Source of the DNA: Utricularia gibba
Taxonomy: Eukaryota > Streptophyta > Magnoliopsida > Lamiales > Lentibulariaceae
DNA length: 64,000 bases
Direction: 5' to 3'
Assembly: GCA_002189035.1 (NCBI GenBank)
Contig: CM007989.1
Location: 5,859,001 to 5,923,000 of the forward strand
Of this stretch, positions 12,176 to 23,700 are shown piece by piece; the first letter of the stretch is position 1; each line of letters starts with the position of its first letter. The notes under the pieces are model-generated. The model was given only the letters and a program-made list of their open reading frames with translations. It did not search any database and was not told the origin of the DNA. Position numbers and translations under genes: made by a program.

Positions 12176-13351
12176 TGATAACACATATTTTTGAGTGGCT
12201 CAATGCATGCAATTTACTCATTTTATGCTACAAAAATTAAGCTTAATTGCATGTTTCTATATTTTTGCACATAAGTACCGTAGGAGTGCACTTTTAGTCT
12301 TAGTTGGGACTAAATCTGTGATTTAGTCCCAACCTTCTAACAGTTTCTTTCGAGCAATGCAGCATGGGTCGCAACACAAATCCCAAGGAGCCGAGTATGA
12401 ACAGTGTGGTGGCAGAGAAGGTGGCAGAAGTCTGAAAAAGAGTACACACAAAGTCCAAGGAGGTGAAAAAAGGAAGATTTTGGACAAAAAGGGAGGAAAG
12501 GTGGAGAGAGAAGCAGATCTCCCCTTGGAGACTCACGAACACAATTTCTGAGAAGGTTTTCTAGGGAGGAAGAAGAAGGAAGACAAATAGGAACGAAATA
12601 GAAGTTCAAGATTATTTTCTGTTTTCGAAGAATATTACTCCTAGCTAAGAGTAGCTAGTGACGTTTTTCAGTTTTTGTTGACACTTCACATTACTTGCTT
12701 GTTTGCTTTCTGGTATTTGACTGTGAAATGAGCACACTGTGGGTGATGTTTTCTTTTCCACTTTCGTTTACCTTAAGCATGAGTGGCTAAGTACTTAGGG
12801 GGGTGCCTTGGGGTAAAAAGGGGAGAAACATGTTAATCAACCTTTAGATCTAAACACCCATGAGTCATGCCACTTCCTTAACAAACCAGGATAGATCCAG
12901 GAGGGGGAAGTAGTGAAACCCAACTTAACAACTCTAATTAGAGGTAGACCAAAGATTAGGGGGAAAAACAAGAATCCGGGTTAACCTAGATCTTGTGAGT
13001 TAGTTGTATGATTTGTGGTTTGTGTGAGTTTGTTTAGTGATGAGCATACATCCCCTAGGAGTCCTAAGGCATCACCCATTCCATTCCAGAAACAATCGAA
13101 CTCTAGAACTTATTACTTTTCTTTATTATATTTCGTTGTAGTTTTGCTTTAGTCCTAGTTAAGACCAATTTTACCAACGTGATATTGATTCCTTGCATTG
13201 ACCTTCACATAACAAGCACCTAGCTCCTTGTGTTCGACCCTAGTCCACTATGCTCATAATTGTTTTATGCTTGAATGTGTATTAGGTTATAAATTTATTT
13301 GATAGGAGAAATTTGCAATTTAACGACATTGCGTAATTTTTCCGTTTATCA
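12176..13351 (+). repeat. 5' LTR of the Athila element
   Basis: It starts TGATAACACA and ends TTTATCA, giving the inverted termini TGATAA/TTATCA. The start is shared with 18550 on the same strand, and the primer site follows three bases after the end. Length is 1176 bases. The frames at 12300-12609 within it are repeated in the 3' LTR and are not genes. Confidence 0.88.
12303..12333. other. 13-bp perfect inverted repeat in the 5' LTR
   Basis: GTTGGGACTAAAT (12303-12315) and ATTTAGTCCCAAC (12321-12333) are exact reverse complements around a 5-base loop. The 3' LTR lacks the left arm through a 19-base deletion, or the 5' LTR gained it. Confidence 0.85.
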
Positions 13352-13354
13352 AAT

Positions 13355-13372
13355 TGGCGCCGTTGCCGGGGA
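13355..13372 (+). other. Primer-binding site for tRNA-Asp
   Basis: TGGCGCCGTTGCCGGGGA is the exact complement of the 18-base 3' end, CCA tail included, that I recall for plant tRNA-Asp(GUC). This primer is typical of Athila/Tat retrotransposons. It lies three bases after the LTR end. Confidence 0.9.
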
Positions 13373-13402
13373 GCGGTGTTTAATTGTTTTGTGATTCAGT
13401 TG

Positions 13403-16006
13403 ATGCATTTGCGTTCTTCTGGTGCAGGTGATCTTGTTTTCCACCCAGAAATCGAGATAACTATCAGCAAGAACTGCACAAGAGTGAGAGAAGCAGCAAG
13501 GTTGAGCAGACTCCCTGCTGTTACTCAAGCTAATTTCAATATGGCAGAACATGAGAAGACCCTGAATGAGCTTTATGCAGCTGACCACACTTACAGAGGG
13601 CTTTGTATTAGGTTCTCTGATGACACAGCCAACGAATTAAAGCAAGCTATGATTAATTTTCTGCCCAAGTATTATGGAAAAGTGGTTGAAAACCCACATG
13701 AACATCTTGACAACGTGATTGTTGTTTGCACCTCTTTCAAGAGTGCTGGTTTGACTGAGGATGCCATCTGTTTGAGGGCATTCCAATTTACACTGGAAGG
13801 AAGTGCAAAAACATGGTTCAACTCTTTGAAGCCTGGGAGCATCACGGATTGGAGTGGGATGAAGAAAGTATTTCTCAACAAATATTTCCCTGCTTCAAAA
13901 GCTGAAGGAATAAGGAAGGAGATCAGTGATATTGAGCAGTCAAATGGCAAATCTTTACATGAATATTGGGAGCGTTTTAATCACCTGCTAGGCTCTTGTC
14001 CACACCATGGATTTCAGACCAATGCATTGGTCAAGTATTTTTATGATGGTCTTCTATGCACGGATAGGGCCATGGTGGACTCTGCAGCAAGTGGATTTTT
14101 GAGGAAAAAAACTCTCACAGAAGCTCTTGCGCTACTTGAGGAGTTGGCTGAGCATTTCAGGCACATAATCAGAAAACAGGCTTCGAATAGAAGAGTATAT
14201 GAGCTGGAATGTAAGCCAAAGTCATCAGAAAATAAGTTGACAAAAAATGTGGCAGCCATGTCTGAGATGATGAAGGAACTCTTTTTATTCCAAGCTAAGA
14301 ATATGGCTTGCGAGAACTGCCACAGGATTGGACACATTGCTGATAAATGTCCCGAATTGATGGAGGAAGAACATATGAAAGCAATGGGATATTTAGAGCC
14401 ACAAAGGAAGAAATATGATCCCTATTCGAGCACCTACAATCCTGGATGGAGGGATCATCCAAATTTCAGATGAAGTGATAATGATAATTCTTACAAGGGT
14501 GAGAGTTCATCAGCTGGACAGCAAGGATTTCAGAAAAATTTCCAGCAGCAACAACAACGTTCTTATCAGGCTCCACAATTTTGCAAGCCAAACCAGCAAA
14601 TGCAACAGCAATTTCAGCCTCCAAACTCGAATAATTCTGGAGGAAATTCTGGAAGCTCATTGGAGGATATTTTGAAGACTTTCATGACCCAATCAATAAA
14701 AAACCAAGCTGAGAACCAACAAGCTATCAAGAATCTTGAAATTCAAGTTACTCAGCTAGTAACAGAGGTTGGGGAGCTGAAGCAAAAAGGAAGCCTACCG
14801 TCACAAGCCAAACAGAATCCTAACTCTGGGGGAGGATAGAATATCATCGCAATGACATTGAGAAGCGTAAAAGAAAAACCTGGAAGAGAATTAGTCCTAC
14901 CTAAGAGTAATTTAGAGACGGCAGAAGACTCTGAAAATGTGGTGGAAGAAGATATTGAAGAACAAGAAGTAGAGATTGCTACTGAGCCTCTCGTGGTAAA
15001 AGTAACCCCACCACCATTTCCAGGAAGGCTGAAGGCAAGAGAGGAGCAAAATGAAAAAGAAAAGATGTTGAGAGCCTTGGGTAATACCCAATTAAATTTG
15101 ACATTGCTGGAGTATATTGATTTGGTGCCTAAAAGCGTGAAGTACCTGAAGCAACTCTGTATGTCTAAGCCAAAATTGAAGGAAAAAGGCAAGGTGAAGC
15201 TGAATGAGAGTTGTTCAGCCCTTTTGACTTGGAAGCTACCTGAAAAACGCAAGGACCCTGGAACATTTTTTATTCCTTGCAAAATAGGTGACTTGAACAT
15301 CAGGAGAGCAATGGCTGACCTGGGAGCCTCTATAAACGTGATGTCATTTTCTGTATATGAGACTCTCAGGTTAGGACCTCTACAAGCCTTAGGAGTGCAA
15401 ATTGAGCTTGCTGACCGAAGAATTATTTCTCCAAAAGGCTTTGTTGAAGATGTTCTTGTGAAGATTGAGCAGCTAGTGTTCCCAACAGACTTTTATGTGG
15501 TGAATATACCTGCTGGAGGTTCAAAGGATACGACCATCATCCTTGGAAGACCCTTCTTTAGCACTTCCAACACCATAATTAATGTGAAGATGGGTACAAT
15601 TGAGTTATCCTTTGATAAAGAAAAGATTACGCTGGACATGAAGGAAGTGAACAATTATCCCAGCGATTTTGAGAGTGTATGCTCAGTGGATATCATGGAT
15701 GAATTAGTTGAAGAACATATAGAGAGAGAAGATGACAAAAAGGAAAATGGATATAAAGAAGGCTTTGTTGAAGAATCAAATATTGAGGTGAATATGGGGC
15801 ATTTGAATGCTATAGAACGTGAATCAGAAGACAAATATGTGAATTTCAAGTCTTCCCTAGCTCACACGAAACGGGTTTTGGTTGATGTTGAGAAGAAAAA
15901 TTTCAGTGTTAGTCTTAGCTCGGATCAAGAATCACATTATTTGAAGGATTCACCCAAGATCCAAAGGAAATTTTGGATAAGGTTGAAGGGGAGAATGTTT
16001 GTGTAA
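13403..16006 (+). pseudogene. Athila gag-protease frame with two in-frame stops
   Basis: One reading frame runs through the whole span, broken only by TGA at 14471-14473 and TAG at 14837-14839. The first part (ATG 13403) carries the gag core (AKTWFNSLKPGSITDW, FLNKYFPASKAEGIRKEISD, YFYDGLL) and a CCHC zinc knuckle CENCHRIGHIADKCP near 14306-14350. A glutamine-rich linker follows. The last part (14852-16006) holds an aspartic protease with the Athila-style ADLGASINVM active-site motif instead of DSGA, and the ILGRPFF flap-side motif. The protein would package element RNA and process its own polyprotein. With the stops it would yield gag only. Which ATG is used is uncertain; 13542 is an alternative. 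Confidence 0.85.
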
Positions 16007-16344
16007 ATTATTTCAGGAAAATTGATGGACTTGAAGATGCTTACATGGTTGCAGAAACATATCTCGATGAACAGTTACTCCTAGGTAAGACTATAACTTG
16101 GGAACGAGGATCTAGTGATATTTTTAATTTAATTGCTGCAGGAATTGTACCAGTTGGAGACAGATGCAATGACAAGAACATGTATTTCAATGATGAAAAA
16201 TCTGACGTGTGGGACGATCCATATTGGTGGAGGAGATGCAAAGATGGAGTATTCAAAATGTTTAACAATTCTTGTAAAACTTTTCAGAATGAGGCCCAGG
16301 ACGTTGCTGATGATATGGTATTGAAAGATGCAACAAAAACGTAG
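15973..16344 (+). pseudogene. Pre-integrase segment of Athila pol
   Basis: A short frame contains SSDIFNLIAAGIVP and WDDPYWWRRCKDGVFKMF, resembling the segment just before the HHCC zinc finger in Ty3/gypsy polyproteins. It overlaps the end of the protease frame in another phase, so the RT and RNase H between them have been deleted. Confidence 0.6.
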
Positions 16345-16681
16345 CCTCAAAGAAAGTCTAGTCCAGGACTGGAAACAAAAACTCAAGAACAATGGAATGT
16401 TTGAAACAAGATGAACGTTACAATGGAATTTACCCTCAAATTCACCAAGCGTTTGAGGGTAAATTTGTAAAATCCTGAAAATCAGCCGTTCCCCTGTACT
16501 TATCTCTCCTGTAACCGTAGATTAATTTCCCATTTTGCAACAGGAACACAACAAAAACAAGCCAAAATAACTCCTAGCTAAGTCTAAAAGTGCAAAAATA
16601 AAATGACAGGAAAATAAAACTAACATAAATTAAACTTGGGTTGCCTCCAAAGAGGAAGAGAAAGGGAAATCACAGCGGAAA

Positions 16682-17540
16682 ATGACCAGCAAGGGCATCC
16701 CCTACTTCAAGCAACATGCAGAAATGCTCAACCTCAAGTACCTACACTTTGATGAAGAAGAATTCATAGCCAGGTACAATGAGGTAAAAGGGGCAAGGGT
16801 TCTGCCTTGTAGGGTCATAGATTTCGAAATATTGGTAGAATTGGGCATACTTACTGAAGTTCATTCAATTTTAGAGGATTCTGCGCTACTTGCTTTATGT
16901 GATTTGAACCGTCCTTTTTATGTTGAATTGATGTGTGAATTTGTTTCTACCTTTTGTTATGAGAAACAAGAAACTGTGATTGCACCATCAGCCATTACAT
17001 TTAAATTGCTAGGAAAGAATTTCTCATTATCAATTGCTGAATGAAATGTAGCTTTAGGATTTTTTACAGAAAAGCATGTTGAATCCCATGAATTTTCTAC
17101 TTCATTGTTTGATTACCCTGATGATTTTAATGCTGAAGAGGTTTATGAAATTTTAACTGATCAACATGTGATAGAATTTAAATCCAAAGGGATGAAAGCT
17201 GAGTTATTTACAAACCTTGCTATGCGAAATGTTAACTTGCTTGTTTCTGCTGTACCGTTGGTAGGGCCTTAGGATTTAATTCTCTTTACAAATGTGATTT
17301 GTTTGTAAAAGGTTATGCTTTGATAAAATTTCTGAGTTGGAATTTTTGCATGTAGAAACAAAGTTAGCCCCTCTTAATGCTCATTTTCTTAGAACTGCTG
17401 GACTGATTCGTGCACAAGGAAGTGGATTTGTTTTTAAGTCTCTTGCAGGACTTTGTGGGGAGGCACCTCTAGTTAAGGGAAAAGGAAAAACCCCTGATCA
17501 GACAGCCATGACAAAGAGGAACAAGAAAATTTGCTGCTGA
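16682..17540 (+). pseudogene. Athila-type accessory ORF (ATHILA ORF1-family-like)
   Basis: The first open part (16682-17044) encodes 120 residues with GARVLPCRVIDFEILVELGI, a YVELMCEFVSTF motif and a FKLLGKNFSLSIAE end. This order resembles the plant Athila ORF1-family domain (Pfam ATHILA), whose role is unknown. After a TGA the same frame continues to about 17270, and a second short frame (17337-17540) follows. A related FRLFGIEYKLSLVE end occurs in the minus-strand relic at 52033-52263. It is broken and not a host gene. Confidence 0.6.
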
Positions 17541-18549
17541 ACTAAAAGGATTGACATAATATATGATAGGCTCGGGAATTTGCTAAGGGAAGTGAATGAA
17601 CTAAAACAGGGAGTGAAGGACTCCTTCCTGACCAAGTAACATCGCTGCATTGCCTTAATTTTATTTTTATTTTTATTTTTATTTTTGGGATCTTAGTCTA
17701 AGTTAGGAGTAATTTAGTAGTTCGATACTAGGATCAGGAGAATTTTGCAAGCTAATTGAGGAATTTTCATATGCATGAATGATGCTTTTCATGAAGTACA
17801 GGATGCATGAATTTTGTTTTAACCATTTATACACCTGTGAGCATGACTTTTAACCGATTTATCTTTGTGAGGTAGCATCATGTGTGATGAATTCTGATTT
17901 GTGCAATCGAGATTTTTTTGTGCAAGCTGACATATCTGGTTCTTTCATGGATACTAGTGGGTGAAAGGCTTATAGGGAGATAAAAAAAAAAGAGGGGGTC
18001 AGAAAAGCATCATCATAAAAAAAGCGATGAGACCCCATGTCTTGAAAAGCAACACACAATTAAAAAGCGTGTGTAGACAACAGAGTAAAGAGAGAAGGGA
18101 GGTTACGAGAATGACTTAGAGGAGTTCAGGAGTAGGAAACCCTCAAAAGAAATAAGGAGAGGAGTGCTTGGCCTACACTCCATATACAAAGGAGGGAAGC
18201 AAAAATTGACTGAGTTAAGCTTGGAACTTTCCCTACTCTTGATCTCTGTACAAAATGAAAAAAAAAAAAGGGGGTAAAGAGAGGAAGAAATGAAAAGTGA
18301 CCACTAGTATCCCTTTGAAAGCCTAATTGTGTCATGTTAGCTTATTTAATCTTTGAAGTCACTTATTTTGATGAAATTCACATGTATGCTTGAGTGATTA
18401 CCCGTCTTGCACACTAACACTCTTTCAATTCCTGCATTCTGAACCGAAATGCCAAGTCTCTGCATGGCTTTTGGAAATCCCTCAATTGCTAGCTCCTGTT
18501 AGTTTTAGTTAGGACTTGAGGACAAGTCTAGTGTCGTTGTAGCATAATG
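17541..18549 (+). other. Non-coding 3' part of the Athila internal region
   Basis: It holds a TTTTA microsatellite (about 17661-17690) and two A-runs followed by G-runs (about 17982-17998 and 18258-18275). CTTGAGGACAAG lies about 35 bases before the 3' LTR. No convincing polypurine tract touches the LTR start at 18550. Confidence 0.5.
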
Positions 18550-19001
18550 TGATAACACATATTTTTGAGTGGCTCAATGCATGCAATTTACTCATTTTAT
18601 ACTACAAAAATTAAGCTTAATTGCCTGTTTCTATATTTTTGCACATAAGTACCGTAGGAGTGCACTTTTAGTCTTGCGATTTAGTCCCAACCTTCTAACA
18701 GTTCCTTTCGAGCAATGCAGCATGGGTCGCAACACAAATCCCAAGGAGCCGAGTATGAACAATGTGGTGGCAGAGAAGGTGGTAGAAGTCTGAAAAAGAG
18801 TACACACAAAGTCCAAGGAGGTGAAAAAAGGAAGATTTTGGACAAAAAGGGAGGAAAGGTGGAGAGAGAAGCAGATCTCCCCTTGGAGACTCACGAACAC
18901 AATTTCTGAGAAGGTTTTCTGGGGAGGAAGAAGAAGGAAGATAAACAGGAACGAAGCTGAAGTTCAAGATTATTTTCTGTTTTCGAAGAATATTACTCCT
19001 A
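18550..19001 (+). repeat. Truncated 3' LTR of the Athila element
   Basis: It matches the first ~470 bases of the 5' LTR base by base with about 11 substitutions and lacks the 19-base hairpin arm. Identity stops after TATTACTCCTAG, where a second LTR begins. The other ~700 bases are not in the window. Confidence 0.88.
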
Positions 19002-20322
19002 GTGTTAAGTGTCATTTTCTAGTTATTATTTAGGTATTATTATGTATTAATTAAGTGCTAAGTCGCCCAATTATGAGTCTTATTATTAAGTATTTGATTT
19101 TTACTAGAAAATTCCTATTTTCCCATTTTGTGTATATTTTATGCATTTTTTTCTCACACTTTGACCAAGGCATGTCAGGAAACTGTCAGGAGTGTTGCAG
19201 GAGTATTGCAGGAGTATTGCAGGTGGTCAGACTATGAGTTTTCGTGCCTTGTACGCAAGTTGGAATGATTGTGGGCGGAAGACTGACACTGGTCAAGGCC
19301 CATGACTTACGGTATGTCGGAGTCTGCAGCAATTATTGGGCGCAAACTTGCACGCAAAGAATGGCTACTGGCGCACGCAAGACAGAAGGAATGATGGGAA
19401 GGGGACCCAAAAGAGTTAATGCACGTGGGAAGTCATATAAAAGCCACTTGGACCACTTAGTTTAGAACTTTTGAACAATTTCTCTTGTACTTAGAACTTT
19501 TGAGTTCTTCCTCCCCTCAAGGAGGAAGAACACTTAGTTTCCTTTCGTTTCTGTTTTCCATGGCCCTTTCGGGCTAAAAACCTTTAGTTTCTGGGAAGTA
19601 GATGAAGTTTCCTTCCAAGTCCTGAGCAATACACTCGGTTCTTCACTGAATTCCATTCGGATTCCGCATACTTCTACGCGTCTTGTTACAGTCTTTCTGT
19701 AACGACTCTTAGTCAAGGTCCATGAGTAGCAGGCCACTTCTCGCGGATTTTGGTGAAGATCAAGGTGAAGAGCACCAACTCCAACCCTGCTGGTTCGAGG
19801 GAAGTAGCAGATTGTTTGTGGCCTAGGTACCACGACAGTGGATAGGTTGTGACCTCGGACCTGCCACTGGCCATTGGCAACAGCTGGGCGCACGCGCACA
19901 ATTCGGTTTTGAAGGCAATCGAAGGCAATCCTCTTGTCTTCCTAATCGTCCAAGGGGGAATCACATGAGGCTATTCCCGTGCCTCCTTGTCAATCAGAGT
20001 GTAAGGGAGAGTAGGCTATTCCTTGCTCCTATAACCAGCTATTCGGAAGAAATCAGTGAAAACCGAGGCAAGGACGGACAAAGGAAGGAGATGGAGTCTT
20101 ATTCCCAGGAACTGCGTCCCGTAGTCAAGGCCCAATACTTAGGTTGTATCTTTCATTTCTGCATCTTAAAAACCCCCTTTTACAAAACCGTGACATTTTG
20201 TAGAAGTTGCTTGCAAACACTTTTCACGAAAAATAACTCCCTGAGATCGATACTCGTACTACGTTTTCTAGTGTTTTACGTTTTAAAATATTTAAAATTT
20301 GCTGAGAAAACGACATACAACA
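19002..20322 (+). repeat. Athila-like LTR, family A copy 1, inserted in the 3' LTR
   Basis: It begins TGTTAAGTGTCATTTTCTAG and ends ACAACA just before a primer site, 1321 bases. Relatives of the same family lie at 41425-42412 (fragment), 44528-45857 (solo) and 53691-54730 (minus strand). Shared internal words include GTTACAGTCTTTCTGTAA and GAAGAG...AAGCACCAACTC. The short frames inside are not genes. Confidence 0.82.
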
Positions 20323-20328
20323 AATTTT

Positions 20329-20346
20329 TGGCACCGTTGCCGAGGA
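20329..20346 (+). other. tRNA-Asp primer-binding site of the family A element
   Basis: TGGCACCGTTGCCGAGGA matches the tRNA-Asp complement at 16 of 18 bases; both differences are G-to-A. It follows the LTR end by six bases and shows that the LTR at 19002 was a 5' LTR. Confidence 0.82.
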
Positions 20347-21125
20347 GTTGTGTATTTTTGTGTTTCGTGTTATGTATAGTTTTTCTTTTTTTGGCATGCT
20401 AAACTTAAAGCTAACAGTCGAATAAATAAAGCATAAACCATGTGCATCAACCAAATCACATCCATAGTCTACTTTCGAGTTCACAACAAAGTGCAGAAAG
20501 TGCAAAAGGGAACACATAAAAATAGAGAATATTGGAGGTCTTAGATCAAACTTAGATTTGAGATCTTAGATCTCATTGGAGGTCAAAAGGGAAACAAAGT
20601 GCTTTCGAGTGAAGTTGCAAGATCACGTCTTGATAAACTTAGATTTGAGATCTTAGATCTCATTGGAGGTCAAAGAGAAGGAGAACCTCTATTCTCTTCT
20701 TCACTCTCCGTTTTCTTGCCATTCCTCTTCTCTCTTTCTTCTCTTTTTCCCTCCAAAAGAGGGGTATTTCTATCATTTCTATATAGTTCTAGAAGTGAAA
20801 TAGCTTGCTTCATCGACTTGCTGTTGTAAGTTAGCTGCTTTTTAACTAAAAGCTACTTTTCTCCTAATTTTCCACCCTTTTGACTTTTCAACCTGGGAAG
20901 TGTGTTTTTAGTATCAACTCTTATCCTATTAAGACTTGAATATAGACTAGAAAAAATGTGAGAGTTTCGGTTTAATTGTTACCAATTGAGCCTATTTTCA
21001 TAATAAACACATTCTTATCAACTAAATACACAAAAGAAAACAGCTAAGCATGCAAACCAACATTTAATCATACAAAAGATGCATAAAAATGTTCATAAAA
21101 ATACAATAAATATGGAGTAATCACA
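20347..21125. other. Internal remnant of the second Athila-like element
   Basis: No coding domain is recognisable. It includes a 40-base direct duplication (separate entry) and a pyrimidine-rich stretch at about 20688-20755. Confidence 0.4.
20548..20674. repeat. 40-base direct repeat, two copies
   Basis: An identical 40-base unit occurs at 20548-20587 and 20635-20674 (AAACTTAGATTTGAGATCTT... to ...GGTCAAA), 87 bases apart. The unit contains the palindromic arms GAGATC/GATCTC. Confidence 0.85.
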
Positions 21126-21129
21126 AACT

Positions 21130-22960
21130 CACGCAAAACATTTAAAAGCAGTGTTGGAAATGATGCGTGAACAACATTTATGTGCCAAATACATTAAATG
21201 TGATTTCTAAAAGATCAATTTTTCAGGTCATGCAGTATTAGCTGAAGGCAATCAAGTAGATCTAAGTAAGGTGGAGGCTGTATTATAGTGGCCTCAACCC
21301 AAAATAGTTAAGGAGGTTCAGCATTTCTTTGGTTTAGGTGGATGCTACAAAAGGTTCATTGACATGTTTGCAAGAATAGCTCACTCTATAATAGATTTAG
21401 CTAAGAAAGACAGTCTTTTAGTGGACATAGGAATGCCAACGTAGTTTTGATATTCTAAAAAAAGGCTCACAATAGCACCTATGCTAGCATTGCTAAAAGA
21501 AAAAGAAAGTTATGTAGTATATACTGATTCATTGAAAGAAGGCCTTGTCTTTTTACTAATGCCGCAATGTAAACTATTATTATCGAATTCTAGAAAGTTG
21601 AAGCCTCACGAAAAGAATTACTCATGCATGAAATTGACCTAGAAATACTGGTTTTTGTACTAAACATTTAGAAACACAACCCAGATGCAGTGAGATGTGA
21701 ATTATACACATATAAACACTTCTAGAGGCACCTATTCACCTAGAAAGAATTAAATTTTTGGCAAAGAAAATGGTTAGAGCTGATCAAAAGATTACGAGTT
21801 GGATGTGAAATACCAACTTGGAAAATGTAGCCTTCTACTCGATTCCTTGAGCAAAAAGAACTAGGGTTTGATGATAGCATCTTCTACAAAAAATTGGAGG
21901 AGTTGAATTTAGGGTTGGTTAGACCAATTGGCAAGGAGGTAACACAACAAAGGGATCATAATTAATGCAATGGAACAAGTGTATAGATCAAGGAAAAAAT
22001 TAAAAAATTAAAAAGTAGAATATATGCAATGATGCACAGATGATATGTTCTTGATGAGTGAAACATAAGGCAGAAGGTGTTAGCTGAAGCACGACTCCAT
22101 ACTCTCATTTCATCAGGGGGCAATAAGATGCACTAAGATCTTTGACAACATTGCTAGTGGCTTGGGATGAAACACAATATTGCAGAATATGTGACTAAGT
22201 GTAATATTTGCTGAAGGGTAAAAGTTGAATACAAGAAACCAGGAAGAGAACTACAATGCTTGGAGATCCTAGAGTGAAAATTGGACCAAATTAATAAAGA
22301 CTTTATTATAAGACTAGTAAGGACACCTAGAAGGAAAGTCATGATCTGGATAATAGTAGATCAACTTAACAAGGTGGAACATTTTTTGGCTAATAAGACT
22401 ACAAATTCTATGGATAAATTAGCTGAAAAATGCATCAATGAAATTTTGAGACTACATGAAGCGTCGAAGAGTATCACTTTTGATAGGGATCCAAGGTTTG
22501 CATCTAAGTTTTGAAGAAGCTTGTAGAATGTGTTAGAGACAAAATAAAACTTCAGCACAACCTTCTATTCTGAAACAAATGAGAAAATAGAAAGAGTGAA
22601 TCAGATTTTAGAAGATATGATATGAGTCTTTGTTCTTGAATCTAAGGGGGAGCTAGGAAGATTGTTTACCTTCAGTTGAATTTAATTATAATAACAGTTA
22701 TTAAACTAGCCAAGTGATGGCATTGTTTGAGGCCTTATATCGGAGGAGGTGTAGAGTTCCCTTGTCTTGACAAAAAGTTGGAGAGAGGAGTGTTCTAGGT
22801 GCTAAATTCCTAGAAATAGCTAATGAAAAGATGAAAGTGATCAGAAAAAATTTGAAATTTCACTTAGGATTATTATAAAAACTAGGCTGATAAGAGGAGA
22901 AAGCCATTGAAGTTTCCCAAATGAATGGTCTCTCCCAGTTTGGTAAGCTGAATAAACTAA
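21130..22960 (+). pseudogene. Chromovirus (Tekay/Del-like) pol relic: RT end, RNase H, integrase
   Basis: Broken frames follow the pol order. First comes the RT end and connection: CAKYIKCDF, GHAVLAEGNQVDLSKVEAVL and HFFGLGGCYKRFIDMFARIA (about 21140-21380). Weak RNase H follows (about 21470-21640). Then comes the integrase core: KDFIIRLVRTPRRKVMIWII, DQLNKVEHFLANKTT and EILRLHEASKSITFDRDPRF (about 22280-22510). A FEALYGRRCRVPL-like motif is near 22720-22760. Many stops and frame changes make it non-functional. The RT catalytic core is missing. Confidence 0.82.
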
Positions 22961-22984
22961 CATGTAGACATGTATGGTTGTTAT

Positions 22985-23700
22985 TGTTAAAAATCGGTTT
23001 TTAGGTGATTTTCTGATTTCTGGTGGTAAATCAGTAATCGGCCGATTTATTCGTGTTTGTTTCAATTTTGGGTTGTTTGATAAGTGAGAAAAGGAGATGA
23101 TGATTTTTTTTATAGAAACCGTTGTGATGGAAAACCACGGAGTTGAGAGAGCTCATTGGAGAAATCAATTTCATTAAGAGAGAAAGAGAGGATTACAAAG
23201 AGTGTAATGGGCATAGAATGTAGAATCTCTTTCCTTCTAAAATGGAGGTCCTATTTATAGGGGAGTCCCGTCGACCGATTCTAAAAGAGTCAGTTGCTTT
23301 CTATACTTGGTAGAATATATTGACTTCACTTGTGGTCCTATTGACAGATAACCACTACCTACTCTAAACACTTACAAGTTGGCTGCTTTTTAAACTTTTC
23401 TAAAACTACTGGAGTTTGACATTATCCTTTTTCTATCCCCACAACTACATGCCTGGTTTACTTGTAGCCATGGATCAATTTATTCGTGTATGTCACTATG
23501 AGGGTCTGATTTGTTGCATCTGCTCCATTCACTAGTTGATTTGCATCCTATTTGCCAATTCATGCAGCATCTATCCAATCTTTCTAAGTATCCGATTTAG
23601 CATTTGCATTGGCTTCCGATTTCCTTCTTCGAATTTGACTACCTGGGGTCATATTTTGTCCCTATATATGCTTCCTACTACATACCGATTTTCGGTATCA
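22985..23700 (-). repeat. Solo LTR-like element, probably copia type
   Basis: On the minus strand it runs from TGATACCGAAAATCGG (23700) to CCGATTTTTAACA (22985), with TG...CA ends that are also inverted copies of each other around AAATCGGT. Inside is a CTATAAATAGG TATA-like box about 435 bases from the start, followed by a CT-rich stretch. No primer site or polypurine tract adjoins, and the flanking five bases (GTTAT, TCAAT) do not match. It sits just after the integrase relic. Confidence 0.55.

Larger units (their letters stand above)
12176..19001 (+). mobile_element. Athila-lineage Ty3/gypsy element, internally deleted, 3' truncated
   Basis: Order: 5' LTR, AAT spacer, tRNA-Asp primer site, gag-protease frame, a short remnant from just before integrase, an Athila-type extra ORF, a non-coding stretch, and a truncated 3' LTR. 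Reverse transcriptase, RNase H and the integrase core are missing, because only about 330 bases separate the protease end from the pre-integrase segment's end. By eye the LTRs differ at about 11 sites in about 430 compared bases plus one 19-base indel, suggesting a fairly recent insertion. The base composition is less AT-rich than its surroundings. Candidate target-site copy left of the 5' LTR is ATAAT (12171-12175); the right copy is lost. Confidence 0.85.

Noticed and set aside
12300-12609. Overlapping frames of 64-90 residues on both strands, repeated at 18631-19015
   Set aside because: They lie inside the two LTRs and are duplicated because the LTRs are; no domain or start context supports them.
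17661-17690. TTTTA microsatellite
   Set aside because: Ordinary simple repeat in the Athila non-coding part; not reported as a finding.
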